This document shows positions 61,087 through 64,000 of a stretch of DNA of 64,000 nucleotides, in pieces. How positions within the stretch are numbered: position 1 is the first letter of the stretch; every line of letters starts with the position of its first letter. The stretch is from Epiperipatus broadwayi (Eukaryota; Onychophora; Udeonychophora; Euonychophora; Peripatidae), in NCBI GenBank assembly GCA_028023455.1, contig JAQFVV010006311.1, forward strand, positions 3,987,367-4,051,366, written 5' to 3'. A model generated the notes under the pieces. It did no database searches and had not been told where the DNA came from. It was given only the letters and a program-made list of their open reading frames with translations. The position numbers were made by a program, and so were the translations under genes.

Positions 61087-64000
61087 AATGGAAATCCAAA
61101 CATGTTATATAATAATTGGTCAGTAACTAGGATTACTGGTGACAATCTGATAATTTATTAAATTTTAAGATTAATTTTAGGTGATGATGATATAGAAAGT
61201 ATTTCATTGCATTTGATACATCAAAGTAGGATCAAATATAATATAATAATTGCTCTATAAGTAATACTAATCTTGCTATGTCATGCACATTATATCTGAT
61301 GCTCTAGTGTAAATATCTTTCTGAGTAAACATAGCACTTTTATTTACACAATCTGCATTCCATTTAATTTGGGAGGTCAGGGTGAAGCAAACTGCCATTA
61401 TTTTTCTTCTTTTGATTACTGTTTAACTATTTCAGCCCACTTTCTTCATTATAATATAGAGAAAGTGTAGCTGAATTTCTTAACATTGGAGATAATACTT
61501 TTAGCTTTGGCATAGACTAAATGATAAGTCCAATTTTGTGCCAAGACATCTAAAAAAAATTATATAGTTTAATTCTGTCATAAATCAATTTTTGTTAGTA
61601 CTTTACAATTCTATAATTTTTGCATATTAAATTACTATATCAGTATTTTATAAATTGTACAGCAGTAAAATAATTTTTATACAACTTAAATTGTAATGGT
61701 TTTAAGCTTAAATAAGTGTTTGTCACACTAAAATTTTTAAATGGCTGATAATTTAGATGATAAATAATACATTTTAAATTAATAATGCTTGTTTAGTCAT
61801 AATTTAATCATTTAAAATGTTTTAAAAGTTTGTATTAATTTTAAGATTAAGAAACCAGGTTCAACCCGTATATTTTGGTTTGCTGGTATTTAAATTAAAG
61901 CTATAATACTTTAATTTATTTTAATTTTAACATATATTCTAGTTAAATATTTTAGACATATTTAGTTAGAAAGAGTTTAATAAAACTAGTAATTAAAAAT
62001 AGGATTTTTAAAAACAATAGGTGAATAAATGATGAATGAATGAATAAATATTATATTTACTTAACATTATTTATTTTAAAATATTTTTAAAAGATAGTTT
62101 TAAAATTTATATTCTGAGAATTGTCTAGATTTGAACAATGTTAAATGTATTAAATATTATTTGTAATATTTGTTTTATTAAAGAAGTAGTGTAAATTTTA
62201 ATTATGTAATATTTTTATTTTATTCTGGTATGTAATTTTTAATTAATTATTTTTGTTTGCAACTAGGAAGTGCTTTTAATTAATTTAGTTGTCTAAACAA
62301 GAATTTAAAAAATGATTTATTTAAAATTTGAATATTAATTAGGTAAATGTTTGCCTAACAACTTTCCCTAGTAACAGTGGACCAGTATTCAAACTAATAA
62401 GGGAAAGGGTTGTAGGTTAAAAGGTTAATAAAATGTCTTGTAAATGATCACATAACTAATAGTAAAAATAGGTGAGATTGTCACCTGTTCAAGGTCCTCA
62501 ACCAGTTTTAATTTTATTTTTGTTTGTAGTAGTTGAATTTTTAAATTTTAAAAGTGTAATTTTATTTAAACTTCATTATTTATCTAGCTTAGTATGATAG
62601 GGTAATTTAATACTATCTTGTCATTTATCTCAATTGAAACACCAGAGGAACTGAAAATTTTATATCTGCCAGCATTAGTGATAATATTGTTTCATTATTA
62701 CAATGTTTAAAGTATTATCTTTTAAATTTTTTGCATTGGATAATTTCAAAAGTTATTATTATTGTCATTATAATGATTCAAGAACCAGTGTCAATTTCAA
62801 AGTTTATTTGAATATCTGTGTTATAATAAAAGTTGCCACAGAATAATTATTTTTTTCTTATTGGCAAGAATGCCACAGAAAGTATCAATAACTTCTTGAC
62901 ATTTTATTTCAAACATTCATTCATGTCAGACTGTCTAGAATTTATTTATTTAAAATAAAAAAAATTTAATTCTGAATAAAAACTATGTTTTAATATGATA
63001 AATGTATGTTTATCAGATATTTGCAAATGATTTAAGTCTACAAAAGAAATGTTAAATTAATAATTGTACACTTCAATGAAATGTATTTGTGCTCATTTAA
63101 ATAAAGACATTATATTGTTAACTTACTAAAGCACAATCAAAAGAATTTACTTATTATAATCGTTGCCATTTGCTCTCCTTTGAAAAAAATAAAATCTTTT
63201 TTTTTTCAGGTAGGTTAATAAAAAACAACTTAAAATGAACTCTTTTAATAAATATGTAAAATTTAAAACTTTTTAACTTTTTAAAAGTTGAAAATAAATA
63301 TATCTGCAAAAGGCCATTATATTTAAATGAACTTAAATAACTTTTCTACATTTTAATTATTTTATAATGCCTGCAAATAATTTAAAACCAGAAAGTTATT
63401 ACTTCTCTCCAAGCTTTGCTATGGAGACTGCTATGGTCATAGACATGTTATTTGAAATATGTATGTTTCTCCTGAAAATATTTTATAATGATGCATAAAT
63501 ATTATTTATCCGAAATGTGATACTATAAAATATTTTCATTAAGAACACAATTTAAAATAATTTGTAGAATTGATTAAAATGGAAACCTGAATTCAAATAC
63601 TTGTGAACTATTTATTTTAACTTAAACATATATTATGATTTAAATTCATGGATAATTGTTTATAAATGGCCATAAATTTGTCCTATACTTACTAGCATAA
63701 TTATCTAAAATCTTACCAAGGATATCCCAAAGAAAAGTGTTCTATATTTCATAGTTGTATTATAGATTGTAATATTATATGATGAATATGTTTGTTATCC
63801 ACAAGATGTTATCATAAACATTTCTCTTCATGTTCCAGTTTAATGGAAAATTATTTAAGAAAGCAGAAAGACTATTCTTGAATTTATTTACTGGATAGTA
63901 AAAAAGATTGAATTTATTTGTATTATGATTTTGCATACCATGTTTTATTTATGTGCACATTATTTTCATATTGTATATATTATATTTTGAAATATAGGTT
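61087..64000. other. AT-rich stretch, no confirmed gene
   Basis: No repeats shared with the rest of the window were recognised. A 44-codon plus ORF at 63367-63498 (MPANNLKPESYYFSPSFAME) and a possible minus-strand microexon at 63717-63741 are the only coding candidates. Confidence 0.4.
63717..63741 (-). CDS. Candidate 25-bp microexon upstream of exon 1
   Basis: On the minus strand tgaaatatag precedes 25 bases that end at GTAAGA. Read to end in phase 0, as exon 1 requires, it encodes TLFFGISL without a stop. So short a match is easily due to chance. Confidence 0.15.

Overview
This is an AT-rich window of animal nuclear DNA. The evidence is GT...AG introns with phase-matched exons, long (TA)n, (AAT)n and (CA)n microsatellites, and a mixed set of metazoan transposable elements: Penelope-like elements with GIY-YIG endonucleases, an RTE-type LINE with a (TGA)n tail, Ty3/gypsy-type LTR elements, tRNA-derived SINEs, a Tigger-like non-autonomous DNA transposon, and foldback elements. 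There are no bacterial operons, rRNA genes, CRISPR arrays or intact tRNA genes. The species cannot be fixed from sequence alone; an AT-rich invertebrate (for example a cnidarian, flatworm or mollusc) would fit.

The only convincing host gene lies on the minus strand from about 57.09 kb down to 32.77 kb. Four exons (56934-57087, 50574-50651, 43127-43860, 32771-32933) have good splice sites and reading phases that join exactly (phases 1, 1, 0). They encode part of a largely helical protein that I do not recognise. The gene must continue beyond both known ends: the first exon starts inside a codon frame with no start signal, and the last ends in phase 1. Its introns carry most of the mobile elements at 33-56 kb.

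Layout. 0-6.6 kb: AT-rich DNA with one candidate exon at the left edge, an 85-bp tandem repeat and a (TA)48 tract. 6.6-15.2 kb: a large non-autonomous LTR element with 2.8-kb terminal repeats, a primer-binding site, a polypurine tract, a broken coiled-coil gag-like frame and a second unknown ORF, but no visible pol. 15.2-16.8 kb: a SINE-like copy and AT-rich DNA. 16.8-19.05 kb: two Penelope-like copies head to head, each with a broken RT 3' end and GIY-YIG domain. 20.9-25.5 kb: a tRNA-SINE, half and full copies of a long foldback family, and a second Penelope 3' end. 26.4-32.0 kb: RTE endonuclease relic, an unassigned GC-richer block, and a 5'-truncated RTE 3' end with an 11-bp target duplication. 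33.6-39.4 kb: an inverted Penelope fragment pair, a small inverted-repeat family and a minus-strand gypsy relic. 44-48 kb: two Tigger-like copies, two SINEs and a 146-bp hairpin MITE. 50-53.5 kb: foldbacks and microsatellites next to exon 2. 58.4-61.1 kb: a short LTR element with zinc knuckle and dead protease remnants. 61.1-64 kb: AT-rich DNA with little visible content.

The most interesting signals are: the inverted Penelope pair with a hammerhead-ribozyme-like core shared by separate Penelope 3' ends; the LTR element with its unknown ORF and an ORF inside the LTR; the 0.67-kb near-perfect palindrome with a 9-bp duplication; and a (TA)n microsatellite that replaces the polypyrimidine tract of an in-frame cassette exon.
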